DNA from: Allacma fusca
Taxonomy: Eukaryota > Arthropoda > Collembola > Symphypleona > Sminthuridae
DNA length: 64,000 nt
NCBI GenBank assembly: GCA_947179485.1
Contig: OX359245.1
Coordinates: forward strand, 75,379,067 to 75,443,066
Reading direction: 5' to 3'
Shown here in pieces: positions 10,051-20,170 of the stretch. The stretch's first letter is position 1. Each line of letters begins with the position of its first letter. The notes below the pieces were generated by a model. It was not told the DNA's origin, did not search any database, and saw only the letters and a program-made list of their open reading frames with translations. The translations under genes and the position numbers were made by a program.

Positions 10051-12020
10051 CTACTTTTTTGGAGTCTTTTTCCCGGAAAAGGCTACCGTTTCACGTAGGT
10101 AGCACGGGTTTGTCCGCTTGGCCTGTCGACAAGGCTGGACACGTTGAGGAGGATTTTCATCCTCATCTTCTGTTAGAAGATCCTGTTGTTCCTGATGTTG
10201 TTCCTGTTGGTGGTTGAACTGCTCTTGTACCGTTGGAATTGACTGAGATTCTGGCGGTGGTTGTGTCTGTGCTTCTGGGACTGGATGTATCTGCGCTGTT
10301 GGGACTGCCTGCATCTGTAGTACAGGCTGGATTGGCGGTACCGGGATCAGGGCTTGGAGTTGAGGCGGTGGCTGGGGCTGATTCACATTGAGCTGCTCCT
10401 GATGTCGATCTTGAGCAAGCTGTAGCTCCAAAAGCCGGTTCTGAAGCCCGTCAACACGAGCAGTAAGCCGTTGCAACCATGATTGTAGATCCCGAAAGCG
10501 CAAAAGAATTTGCCGTTGTTGTTCCAGAGCCTGATCCAAACGAAAATCCGGGGGATTTGGGGAAACAACCATTTGGACAGGACCGGATTCATGCGATCTT
10601 CGGGATCTCGGCGGTCTGATCGGCGCTGATTCGGTAAGGGGATGTAGGGATGCATCAGGAAGCGTATTAACTCTTCCTGCTTCATTTGACGTATCCATGG
10701 AAGGATTTGTTGAAGGATGATGTGACCCACTTTCACCTACTCTACGCCTGACACGCAACCAAAAGCCTTCCAAAAAATCAGCAGTTCGCTGACAAAACAG
10801 GTGCATCCTGGACCTAAACAGGCAAATAAGCATGCACCCGATGACGAATATAAGCCCTAAAAGAAATAGGGTGATCTTCAGTGCTGTCACTAGAAATTAA
10901 TTAAAAATGAGAATTTGTAAATACTAGCAATATGTTACACTATATTCCAACACTTAAGTGTAATTATATTATAATTACTTACATATAATTACGTACGTAA
11001 TTACGAGCGTATAATTACACGAATATAATTGCGTACATTATTTACATGTATTTAATACACATTCATGCAATGATTTATTTAAACGGACCACTTACTATTT
11101 ATAGTCCCATTTTCAGCTTCCTGTGTCGGCGTTGAGATGAGATACTCCTTTTTGCAGTACATATCTTCAAAGCCATTACAATTAGCACCTGGTCGAAGAA
11201 ATCCGGTAATATCCGTGACGTCCTCCAAATTGGGCAAGCAAAGGCAGCTTCCCTGTTTGTTTGCTACCCAATAGCAAGAAGCAGTGCAATCTGAGCACTG
11301 GATAAATTCTGAGCACACTGATGGAGAAATTTAATGTTAATTAAAATAATGAATCATTTATATGTATAAAATCAGTAATATAAAAAGACCAACAATGCAT
11401 GCTTACTTATTAAATTATTGGTACTTCCAGTAAAAGTAAAGATGATTTTTGAGGACGGATGTGAACACAAATAATGATGTGTTTCCATTAATGAATTCAT
11501 GAGAAATGATGCACTCGTCATTCTTGAACACTAATAACGTTCTGGAATGACGACTTATAATTAGGAACTGAAGCCATCATTTGAATTGAGCATTAAACAT
11601 ATTCACAGTCGTCATTCTTGAACATTAGCAACGTTCTGGAATGACGACTTATAATTAAGAACACTACTCATAATTTGAATGTCTCAACATACCCACATTA
11701 ACAGCAACTGTAGATGGCAGAATATACTCCATACAAAGTCGGAAAATCGATTGCTCCGAACCCTGCCATGGGAAGGAATTACGGGAACAAGCCTGGCGGG
11801 CTGGTTCCCGGAAATCCTTCCCATTAAATCCACTACTGACCTGTTGTATAGGTTGGTATAAAATGGCCACAATTAATACTATCCAAATAAGTCCACTGTC
11901 CAATAAAAACCGGTTGTTACCAATTCTTGCCACTGGCTTGGCCTTTATTGATAACAGCCGGTTTTTTGCCAACCCTGCAAGAAGCCCTGAAAATATTTGC
12001 CCTTCCCCCAGCCTTTCCAT
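10051..12020 (-). CDS. Single-pass membrane protein with PSI-like Cys-rich ectodomain and Pro/Gln-rich tail
   Basis: Three exons join with phase-1 introns. Exon 1 is about 12020-11693 (..STVAVNV, donor G|GTATGT). Exon 2 is 11317-11096 (acceptor CATCAG, donor ATA|GTAAGTGG). Exon 3 is 10889-10051. Exon 2 opens C-x5-C-x2-C-x3-C (CSEFIQCSDCTASCYW), then CLC and two more cysteines, a pattern resembling PSI domains. Exon 3 starts with a membrane span (ITLFLLGLIFVIGCMLICLF). The cytoplasmic part has a coiled-coil-like stretch (residues around LEQQRQILLRFRDLQSWLQR), then a Pro/Gln-rich and an acidic segment (LTEDEDENPP). Exon 1 has a hydrophobic stretch (GLIWIVLIVAILY) that could be a signal anchor. 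The true first exon is uncertain, since a CAACAG|GTCAGT donor also lies right after that stretch. Probably a cell-surface receptor-like protein; ligand unknown. Confidence 0.6.
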
Positions 12021-12794
12021 TAAAATACATAATCCCAATTTTGCCTTCAGCCTTCCTCTAAAAATAACATTTCTTCAATATTAGTCTTCATCTGATTTTA
12101 TTTTAATGAAGCCATACACTCTATTTGGCGGTGTCATTGAACGGCATTTCGGGTACTTATATCAATCTTTTGAGCACAAAAAACTATCTACCTTTATTCA
12201 GTCACACTAAATAATCCAAACAAATCATACTTACAAATAGTTAGTAATCTCAGTATGAAGAGTGATATAGTAAACGGCAAATTATGCTTCTTATAGACAA
12301 CGGTGGCCGTAGGTCCTCGAACGGATTTAAATCAGGCGTGCTTCTAACGTGTGTATTTATGAACCTATTGGTTTGAAAAGAATATCAGAACTGCAATAAA
12401 ATATACATCAATTTAATATTGTAAGGTATGTATATAGAAATTACACAAATTAGTTAAGTTCACACATGAATAAATAATTAAGTTGTGATGACACAACCAT
12501 AGGTTAAGTCAGTTCAAAGGAACTCAAACACTTGATTGTAGAGGTGCAATGTAAGCACTTCCCACCGGCTCAAGCCGACAAATGTCAACGTCCGGTTACA
12601 TCCATTATGATGTAACGTCTAGACTTAAGATTGTAAAAATAGGCTCAAGTAGCCACTTGTTAAGTTTAAGATTCTTCCAGACTCTTCAGTGAGACTCTTT
12701 CAATATATCAAGAACGAGAGATTGAAATCTTTAGTTCAGGTTACTTAGTACTCCTTTTGTTATCGTCATGATGTTTGTTTATTTCTCGAATTTT
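12021..12794. other. Intergenic between membrane-protein gene and BEL element
   Basis: AT-rich, with no ORF of note and no clear repeat except the 95-bp flank repeat that begins at 12795. Confidence 0.45.
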
Positions 12795-12889
12795 AATTAT
12801 CAAGAAAATGAAAACAAAACGTCGTTAAAACCAACTGCGAGGAATGCATTTCTTCGTAATTTTGAAAATCAGCTTCCAACTCACGTTGT
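12795..12889. repeat. 95-bp direct repeat flanking the BEL element, left copy
   Basis: This begins AATTATCAAGAAAATGAAAA and ends CTCACGTTGT. The same 95 bp recur at 19082-19176, directly after the 3' LTR. Here a 9-bp filler (GCTCACAAT) separates it from the LTR. It is far too long to be a normal 4-6 bp integrase target duplication. Confidence 0.9.
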
Positions 12890-12898
12890 GCTCACAAT

Positions 12899-13208
12899 TG
12901 CGACGGAAATAGTAATAATTAGGAAATATTGAGTTGTTAAATTGTTAAATATAAATTGTTGTAATTAGCCAATGATATGTGGTAAAAATGATGCTGAAGA
13001 AAGTCAGAATGATAATAGAAATCATTCTGTGTCGAGAGATACAGAGAACCACAAGTTAAGGGCAAAGGTCCTAAATTTCATACAAGTAAATGTGAAAGTA
13101 AAATAAAATTGTTAATACGAATAAAGAATTGATTGTTGCATTGAAGTATGCTGGTCCTTCGATAATTTGTCACAAAAAGAAAATAAGTCAATTTTCAAGA
13201 AAATAACA
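12899..13208 (+). repeat. 5' LTR of BEL element
   Basis: 310 bp, begins TGCGACGGAAATAG and ends AAGAAAATAACA. It contains AATAAA-type signals near 13102 and 13120. I see no difference from the 3' LTR. Confidence 0.93.
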
Positions 13209-16200
13209 TGGCCCATCGAGCCGAATCTACTGGTCTTATGGGAGAAAATCCACAGAAGGGAGCTGCGGGAGCAGTTCAAGTTAATGCAGAGGGCGTTGCT
13301 GCGACTGTTCGTCAGAGCCGGCGAGTACAAGGACTGGAACCAGAATTACTAGAAGCAGCTAATCCAGGTAGGAGACGGCTAGAAGAATGTAATTGGGGGA
13401 AAGTACAAACGCTGGATATGGCTGGCGGAGAGGATGAGGAGTCGATTTCTTCTCAGCAGAGTGAGCGCACTCAATTAAGCCGGAGCGAAGTGCGAAGGCA
13501 GAATTTGATAGCTGAAATTCAAGCTCAAGAAGAACTTGATAAAATAGAAGAGGAAATCGAGCGTAAGATGTTGGAAAAGAAGATTCTTGAGAGACGAAAG
13601 AAGTTAATCGAGAAGCGGGTGGCATTAGGAAATTTCGAGAGGAAGAATTGCCCATCAGAAATAAATGTGTCAATGGAGGTGGAAATGACAAAGAAAAGTG
13701 ACTTTGTTCCGATTGACTGCCAAAGTTGGGTAAATCAACAAGTTATGCCATTATCTAGTCATATGCCGATTCCTATGAATGAAGTTACAATGTCTGGCTG
13801 TTTAAATTCACAATCGAACATGCCCGGAAATCGCGATGCAAATATGACACAAACATTTGCATCGAATCAAAATGATCATATAATAGCGCGGATAGATAAG
13901 ATGTTATCCCGTCAGACGATTCCAAAAGAGCTACCTATTTTCAATGGGGAATTCTCTGAATGGCCGATGTTCATCACTCAGTACAGAAGAACAACATTGC
14001 TTTTAGGAATGAGTGAAGATGAAAATCTCGTAAGACTTCAAAGGTGTTTAAAGGGTAAAGCAAGGGATGCAGTACTGCCTATTTTAAACCTTCCTGAGAA
14101 TGTTGAAAGGGTTATGGACACACTTGAGGTAATGTTTGGCCGAGCTGAATTAATCATTAAGTCCATGATTCAAAAGGTTGACTCTGCAGAATCTCCACAA
14201 GAGGGGAGACCTGAAACGATTATAGCCTTTCATAATTTGGTGGCAAATTTAGTAGCGACGATGAAATCACTTAAGAAAACTGGCCACATGGGTAATCCTC
14301 AACTTCTAGAGGATTTGGTGAAGAAGTTGCCACATTCTTTGAGATTCCAATGGTGTACTCGAGTTCTAGAACGAGGAACTGATTCCAACTTGGAGGAATT
14401 CACTATGTGGTTGGAAAAAATTGCGCTGACGTATAGTATTATGCCAATTGATATACATACATACTCAGCAAAGATTGGCAACAGTCACAAGAATAATAAA
14501 AAAACAGTTCTCAATGTAAATGAGACAGATAGTAATGCATGCTTTAAATGTAAAACTATGGATCACAAAATTAAAGAGTGTCCAGACTTCAAAAAGTTAA
14601 GTTTGAAGGAACGATGGACTATAATTCTTGAAAATAAATTATGTATTTATTGCTTTGAGAAAGGACATCGAGTTGATGCGTGTGTGCAGAAGAAGAATTG
14701 TACGTTTGATGGATGTAAGAAGAGTCACAATCCATTACTTCACAATGAAAATGGTAAACAGAAGGCAAAATCAGATGTGCCCGAAATTACCACTGGTACA
14801 AAATTGGTGGGTTATGCATCAAATCGAAAGAAAGAAGTTCTCTTGAAGTATCTTCCGGTAATTTTATATGGACCAAATGGACAAGTAAAGACTTATGCAT
14901 TACAAGATGATGGGTCAACAATTACTATGCTGGACAGTAAATTGGCTAAACTTCTTGGAGCCGAGGGACCTGTTAGTCCGTTATGTATGCAATGGACAAA
15001 TGGCATAGACAGAGAAGAAAGTACATCGCAGAAGGTTAAAATAAAAATATCAGCAGTAAATAATGGCGCACGAGTATTTTCTATGTATGATGTTAGGACG
15101 ATTGAAAAACTTCAATTGCCGCGTCAAACAGTCGACATGTCAGAACTCACAACAAAATGGCCGCATCTAACCGATGTAAATTTCGAATCGATGAAAAATG
15201 AGCGTCCTATGTTACTTATTGGTCAAGACAACGTTTTGCTGATCACTCCAAGTAAGTTAGTTCGAGGTCCGAAATTAGCACCGGTGGCTACAAAAACTCC
15301 TTTGGGATGGGTAGTACATGGAAATGTGCCCACAAATCGTTCCACTACTGATTCTATTGTTCTGGCGCATTCTTGTAATCATGATGAAGAATTGAATCGA
15401 ATGGTCAAAGAATCCTTTTCTACCGAAAATTTCGGAGTACGAATAGTTGAAATGCCGATGCGGTCGATGCAAGACAAAAGAGCTTTGGAAATAATGGAAC
15501 GAACTACAAAGCGAATCGGTGACCGATTTGAGACTGGACTTCTGTGGAAAGCTGACGACATAGTTTTACCTGAAAGCAAGTCTACTGCTATGCGAAGATT
15601 AAAATGTATTGAAAGACGTATGGATAAAGACTTACAATTTGCAGTCCGGTATTCAGCAAAAATAAACGAATTCATAGAGAAAGGTTATGCAAGAGAATTG
15701 ACTGTAGCAGAAGCTGAAATGGAATCACCTAGGACAAACTACATGTCACATTTTGGTGTTATCAACCCAAACAAACCGGAAAAACTTAGGCTTGTATTCG
15801 ATTTGGCAGCAAAATCGGAAGGAGTAAGTCTAAATGATTGCTTATTAAAGGGTCCTGATTTACTGAATTCATTGCCTGCAGTATTATGGAGATTTCGTAA
15901 AAATCGAGTTGCCGCTGTTGGAGATGTAAAGGAGATGTTTCCACAAGTGAAGATTATTTCAGAAGATCAAAATGCACAGAGATTTCTTTGGCGAGGTGCT
16001 GATAGAATTAAAGCACCAAAGGTTTTTATGATGACATCGATGGTGTTTGGTGCATCATGTTCTCCATCATCTGCCAATTGGATTAAAATTAGAAATGCAG
16101 AACAATTCAAAGATGAATTTCCTCAAGTATACAATGCAGTTGTAAATCAGACTTTCATGGACGATCAATTAGATGGCGCTGATAATGACGAAATTCTAGC

Positions 16201-18748
16201 TCAGCACTTAATCAATGTAATTGAGGTGTACAGAAGAGGTGGTTTCTGTATTTGTAATTGGGTAAGCAATCATCCCGCAGCTCTTGAGAAAATAAATCCG
16301 GAGCTGAGAGGAAAAGGATTTAGTGAAGTGGCGCTTGGTGCGGAGACTCCTGTGGAGAGAGTATTGGGTTTACAGTGGCGTACTTGTACTGACGAATTTT
16401 TCTTCCTGCTTCAGTTTCATAAGGTGGATAAAGATGTTGTGGCAGGTTTGGCAATTCCAACAAAAAGACAAGTATTAGCTTTGACGATGTCAATCTTTGA
16501 TCCTCTGGGTTTTCTCGCACCACTGATCATAAAAGTGCGAATCTTATTTCAATGCATATGGCGTTCAGGATTAGGATGGGATGATGAATTAACTACGCAG
16601 CTGAATCAAAAATGGTTGCAATGGCTGGATATTTTAAAGCGCATCGAAGAATTTTCAGTTGATCGATGCTATCATCCTTTGCTGTTAAATGCTACTAATA
16701 TACAATTACATATGTTCGTAGATGCCAGCCTAGAAGCCTTTGCTTGTGTGGGATATTTACGTATACAAATTAGAGGGGAGATATTTACTGCGTTTGTGGC
16801 ATCAAAGTCGAAGGTTGCTCCTCTGAAGGCTTTGTCAGTTCCAAGGTTGGAACTTCAAGCGGCGGTATTGGGATCTCGTTTGGCCGGATCAATTAAAGCA
16901 GAATTAAATGTTGCAATTTCAGAGGTTTATTTCTGGTCAGATTCTAAGACGGTACTGAGTTGGATCCGGTCGGATTCACGAACTTACAAGCAATTTGTGG
17001 CTCATCGCATCGGCGAAATATTAGAATCAACTGATGCATCGGAATGGAATTGGGTCCCAACTCTTGAAAATGTCGCTGATGAAGCCACCAGGTATGAGGG
17101 AAACTGTGACCTAAATAAGAATAGTCGATGGCTTCTTGGTCCAACATTTTTAAAATTAGCAAAACAGGATTGGCCAAAAGAAGTTGAGAAAATTCTGCCA
17201 ACAGACGAAGAAATGCGTAAAGATTTTGTGTTGCTCATTGCCGATTCGACTGGTGTAAATGAAATGAATATTTTGCCAGATCCAAATAGATTTTCTAAAT
17301 GGATGACTTTGATTCGAGTTACAGCTTTAGTGTATAAGTTGTGTAAATCAAAGTTCCGAAAGAATAATGACTTTAGAAATTTGTGTGTAGAGGATTTAAA
17401 TTGGTCTAAAAGATTATGGTGGCGAAAGGTGCAAATTGACTGCTTTTCTGAAGATGTTAAGTTGCTTAACAAGGGGCGAGAATTAAAACCAAATAGTAGA
17501 ATATTTGGTCTTTCGGCTTATATGGATGATGACGGTTTACTCAGAATGCAAGGTCGTACTTCAAAAGCCGAAATGATGTCGTTTGATTCCAAGCACCCGA
17601 TTATTCTCGATGCAAAACATAAAGTTGTGGAACTTATGATTATGCATTACCATTGTCAGGCGTCTCACCAAGGAAAGGAGACAGTGGTAAATCAATTGAG
17701 GCAGACATTTTGGATGCTGGGTCTTAGAGCTGCTGTAAAGAAGGCATTCTTTTGCTGCAAATTATGTCAAAGAATGAAAGCAGTGCCATCTGCACCTAAA
17801 ATGGCAGGACTACCGAAGGAACGTTTGGAATGTCAACCCCGTCCATTTATAAATGTCGGTATGGATTTTTTCGGTCCATTTCGAGTGAAGGTGAGACGAA
17901 CTGAAGAAAAAAGATACGGAGTTCTTTTTACTTGCCTGTCTACGCGAGCAGTACATTTGGAAGTAGCAGAATCATTATCTACAGATTCAGCGATAAATGC
18001 TGTTCGAAGATTTGTAGCGAGAAGGGGAAAGCCAAAATTAATTTTCTCGGACAATGCGACTAATTTCAAAGGGGCAAGTCGCGAATTGCGTGAGGCTAGT
18101 AAGGACTTAAATATGAATCTATTACAGGATGCACTGGTCACTCGTGAAATCAATTGGAAATTTATTCCTCCGGCTAGTCCCCATATGGGGGGAAGTTGGG
18201 AAAGGTTGATAAGGTCGGTCAAGGTGGCGCTGATGTCAACCATAAATGGGAAAATTCTGCGAGCAGAAGTTTTCCAAACCCTAATTGCAGAAGCAGAGCA
18301 TGTTGTAAACTCACGTCCCCTTACATATGTGTCAGTAGATCAAAAGGATCCGGAAAGTCGTACTCCGAATCACTTCTTAATAGGACCTGAAGGAACTAGT
18401 GAGGCTCCAGGAATGTTTCATGATGCAGATTTAAGACTGAGGTGTCAATGGCGGCAAGCACAGCGTCTTTCGGATTTATTTTGGAGTAGGTGGGTTAAAG
18501 AGTACCTTCCTTCGTTAAATCGAAGAGGAAAATGGCTGCGTGATACGGATCCATTAAAAATCGGAGATGTCGTAATAATTGCAGACAACCAACTAACCCG
18601 AAATATGTGGCCATTGGGGAAAATTGTACGAATATATCCAGACAAAAATAATCAAGTACGGATGGCTGATGTGGAAACCAAGGACGGGATTTACCGACGT
18701 CCAGCTGTCAAAATATGCAAATTAAAGGTTCGAAATGATGAAAAGTAG
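13208..18748 (+). CDS. BEL/Pao gag-pol polyprotein
   Basis: A 1846-codon frame. The first ATG overlaps the last LTR base and the PBS, so the in-frame ATG at 13418 (MAGGEDEE) is a likelier gag start. An acidic/basic coiled-coil stretch (EEIERKMLEKKILERRKK) precedes the Gag body. Two zinc knuckles lie near residue 445 (CFKCKTMDHKIKEC) and just after (CIYCFEKGHRVDAC). The aspartic protease motif is DDGST at about 567. The RT has LRLVFDLAAKSEG, the GDVKEMFPQV aspartate, and the catalytic FMDD at about 983. RNase H has MFVDAS and YFWSDSKTV. Integrase has an H-x3-H..C-x2-C zinc domain and the D,D,E core (GMDFFGPF, SDNATNF, SWERLIRS at about 1551-1665). The C-terminus resembles the BEL-specific DUF5641-type domain (DPLKIGDVVIIAD). 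All catalytic residues seem present, so it looks competent. Confidence 0.95.
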   Translation: MAHRAESTGLMGENPQKGAAGAVQVNAEGVAATVRQSRRVQGLEPELLEAANPGRRRLEECNWGKVQTLDMAGGEDEESISSQQSERTQLSRSEVRRQNLIAEIQAQEELDKIEEEIERKMLEKKILERRKKLIEKRVALGNFERKNCPSEINVSMEVEMTKKSDFVPIDCQSWVNQQVMPLSSHMPIPMNEVTMSGCLNSQSNMPGNRDANMTQTFASNQNDHIIARIDKMLSRQTIPKELPIFNGEFSEWPMFITQYRRTTLLLGMSEDENLVRLQRCLKGKARDAVLPILNLPENVERVMDTLEVMFGRAELIIKSMIQKVDSAESPQEGRPETIIAFHNLVANLVATMKSLKKTGHMGNPQLLEDLVKKLPHSLRFQWCTRVLERGTDSNLEEFTMWLEKIALTYSIMPIDIHTYSAKIGNSHKNNKKTVLNVNETDSNACFKCKTMDHKIKECPDFKKLSLKERWTIILENKLCIYCFEKGHRVDACVQKKNCTFDGCKKSHNPLLHNENGKQKAKSDVPEITTGTKLVGYASNRKKEVLLKYLPVILYGPNGQVKTYALQDDGSTITMLDSKLAKLLGAEGPVSPLCMQWTNGIDREESTSQKVKIKISAVNNGARVFSMYDVRTIEKLQLPRQTVDMSELTTKWPHLTDVNFESMKNERPMLLIGQDNVLLITPSKLVRGPKLAPVATKTPLGWVVHGNVPTNRSTTDSIVLAHSCNHDEELNRMVKESFSTENFGVRIVEMPMRSMQDKRALEIMERTTKRIGDRFETGLLWKADDIVLPESKSTAMRRLKCIERRMDKDLQFAVRYSAKINEFIEKGYARELTVAEAEMESPRTNYMSHFGVINPNKPEKLRLVFDLAAKSEGVSLNDCLLKGPDLLNSLPAVLWRFRKNRVAAVGDVKEMFPQVKIISEDQNAQRFLWRGADRIKAPKVFMMTSMVFGASCSPSSANWIKIRNAEQFKDEFPQVYNAVVNQTFMDDQLDGADNDEILAQHLINVIEVYRRGGFCICNWVSNHPAALEKINPELRGKGFSEVALGAETPVERVLGLQWRTCTDEFFFLLQFHKVDKDVVAGLAIPTKRQVLALTMSIFDPLGFLAPLIIKVRILFQCIWRSGLGWDDELTTQLNQKWLQWLDILKRIEEFSVDRCYHPLLLNATNIQLHMFVDASLEAFACVGYLRIQIRGEIFTAFVASKSKVAPLKALSVPRLELQAAVLGSRLAGSIKAELNVAISEVYFWSDSKTVLSWIRSDSRTYKQFVAHRIGEILESTDASEWNWVPTLENVADEATRYEGNCDLNKNSRWLLGPTFLKLAKQDWPKEVEKILPTDEEMRKDFVLLIADSTGVNEMNILPDPNRFSKWMTLIRVTALVYKLCKSKFRKNNDFRNLCVEDLNWSKRLWWRKVQIDCFSEDVKLLNKGRELKPNSRIFGLSAYMDDDGLLRMQGRTSKAEMMSFDSKHPIILDAKHKVVELMIMHYHCQASHQGKETVVNQLRQTFWMLGLRAAVKKAFFCCKLCQRMKAVPSAPKMAGLPKERLECQPRPFINVGMDFFGPFRVKVRRTEEKRYGVLFTCLSTRAVHLEVAESLSTDSAINAVRRFVARRGKPKLIFSDNATNFKGASRELREASKDLNMNLLQDALVTREINWKFIPPASPHMGGSWERLIRSVKVALMSTINGKILRAEVFQTLIAEAEHVVNSRPLTYVSVDQKDPESRTPNHFLIGPEGTSEAPGMFHDADLRLRCQWRQAQRLSDLFWSRWVKEYLPSLNRRGKWLRDTDPLKIGDVVIIADNQLTRNMWPLGKIVRIYPDKNNQVRMADVETKDGIYRRPAVKICKLKVRNDEK
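13209..13226 (+). promoter_or_regulatory. Primer binding site of BEL element
   Basis: TGGCCCATCGAGCCGAA begins immediately after the 5' LTR. The leading TGG complements the universal CCA 3' end of a tRNA. Which tRNA primes cannot be settled by eye. Confidence 0.7.
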
Positions 18749-18756
18749 TCTTTTCA

Positions 18757-18772
18757 TGAAGGGAAGAATTGT
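18757..18772 (+). other. Polypurine tract of BEL element
   Basis: GAAGGGAAGAA lies just before the 3' LTR. It fits the plus-strand primer site expected at this position. Confidence 0.6.
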
Positions 18773-19082
18773 TGCGACGGAAATAGTAATAATTAGGAAA
18801 TATTGAGTTGTTAAATTGTTAAATATAAATTGTTGTAATTAGCCAATGATATGTGGTAAAAATGATGCTGAAGAAAGTCAGAATGATAATAGAAATCATT
18901 CTGTGTCGAGAGATACAGAGAACCACAAGTTAAGGGCAAAGGTCCTAAATTTCATACAAGTAAATGTGAAAGTAAAATAAAATTGTTAATACGAATAAAG
19001 AATTGATTGTTGCATTGAAGTATGCTGGTCCTTCGATAATTTGTCACAAAAAGAAAATAAGTCAATTTTCAAGAAAATAACA
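18773..19082 (+). repeat. 3' LTR of BEL element
   Basis: 310 bp, same ends as the 5' LTR and, as far as I can read, identical to it. Confidence 0.93.
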
Positions 19083-19176
19083 ATTATCAAGAAAATGAAA
19101 ACAAAACGTCGTTAAAACCAACTGCGAGGAATGCATTTCTTCGTAATTTTGAAAATCAGCTTCCAACTCACGTTGT
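19082..19176. repeat. 95-bp direct repeat flanking the BEL element, right copy
   Basis: Directly abuts the 3' LTR (sharing its last A). It matches 12795-12889. Its first bases resemble the LTR end (AATT.TCAAGAAAAT), so microhomology-driven recombination is possible. Confidence 0.9.
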
Positions 19177-19231
19177 ACGTGCTTTAACATTCGCGCACGG
19201 CAATTTGTTTAAGTTGAGACGGTGTATACAG

Positions 19232-20170
19232 TCAATTGCTCCAACTCTTAAAGATACTTCGACATTGTTTGAGGATCACATCAAAGTTCATGAACCATTT
19301 TATCAGCTCTAGCGCAAATACTGTGAAACATCCACACCAGCAATAGAATATCAGATAAAATACGATTAAAATAGTCGAATAATTGTCAAAAGATAGTTTC
19401 TGAAAATTTTTAACATTTCTATCATTAGTGAGGTCTTCCTGGACCAATCCAAAATATCCAGCGTAGTAAATATCGGCCCATTTAACCCACAAGCCTTCAA
19501 TTCCAGAAAGACGGAGTCGTTGAAGCCTCTCTAATGGCATGTTCTTTAAACTACTGCTTGGTAATTCAATAAAATGCAAGAAACGGTCATTTCGAAGGAA
19601 GTTGTCGGGAATATGCCGGTTGTGATGAAAATGTATCCCCTTTACAAGCTTACTTAACCTCATAAATAACTCCCAGAAATAATAAAAATGCGGTTCCGTA
19701 ATCACAAGTGCTGTTTTTGGCTCAGAAAGTTGTGAGGTCAGAAATTTGACATTCAACTCGTTGAAGCATACATAATTAATTCTGTTTGTCAAGTCAGTGA
19801 GAAACCCACGACACTTTGATCCAGCTGGAAAGTTGTCCAGTTCTAGTTCAATTTGGTCAGGTAAAAGGCAGCTATGTAAATTATCAAGAGATTCATATAA
19901 GTTTAAATATCGGCAATAGAGTTTGGTAAGGTTAGGGTTATCACCTGGACAGTTTTTCTCTCGTAGTAACAAAATATTGTAACGTCTCTCAAGTTTGGAT
20001 CTGCTTATACTGCAGTTTTCTTCTGGAGAAATCGTGTAGAGTGTAAAGTTTTCTAACTCCGTCAAATATTTCCAAACTGTTTGGAAAGGGTACGCGACAG
20101 TGTAGTCGGATTTCGCAATTCCTTTATACCAGTTTGTCAATACGATGCTTGTACCGCGTTTCAAATTCAC
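19232..20170 (-). pseudogene. Ionotropic-receptor-like gene fragment, C-terminal half only
   Basis: Open for about 300 residues. It starts inside the second membrane segment (..SIVLTNWYKGIAKSDYTVAYP) and continues through the S2-like domain to the last membrane span (TILIVFYLIFYCWCGCFTVF). It carries family signatures seen in the other copies: TSQLSEPKTALVITE, FHHNRHIPDNFLR and the I..LWVKW box. Upstream of SIVLTN the reading frame stays open but no longer resembles the family, so the 5' half (signal peptide, S1, TM1, pore) is missing at a breakpoint near 20150. It is the only IR copy on the minus strand and lies next to the BEL element. A truncated relic is likelier than a functional gene. 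Confidence 0.75.

Larger units (their letters stand above)
12899..19082 (+). mobile_element. Complete BEL/Pao LTR retrotransposon
   Basis: A 6184-bp element bounded by two 310-bp direct repeats with TG..CA ends (12899-13208 and 18773-19082). It encodes one uninterrupted gag-pol frame. The order protease, RT, RNase H, integrase and the domain signatures assign it to BEL/Pao. Identical-looking LTRs and an open frame indicate a very recent insertion. No 4-6 bp target duplication is visible at the LTR edges (CACAAT on the left, ATTATC on the right). Confidence 0.95.
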
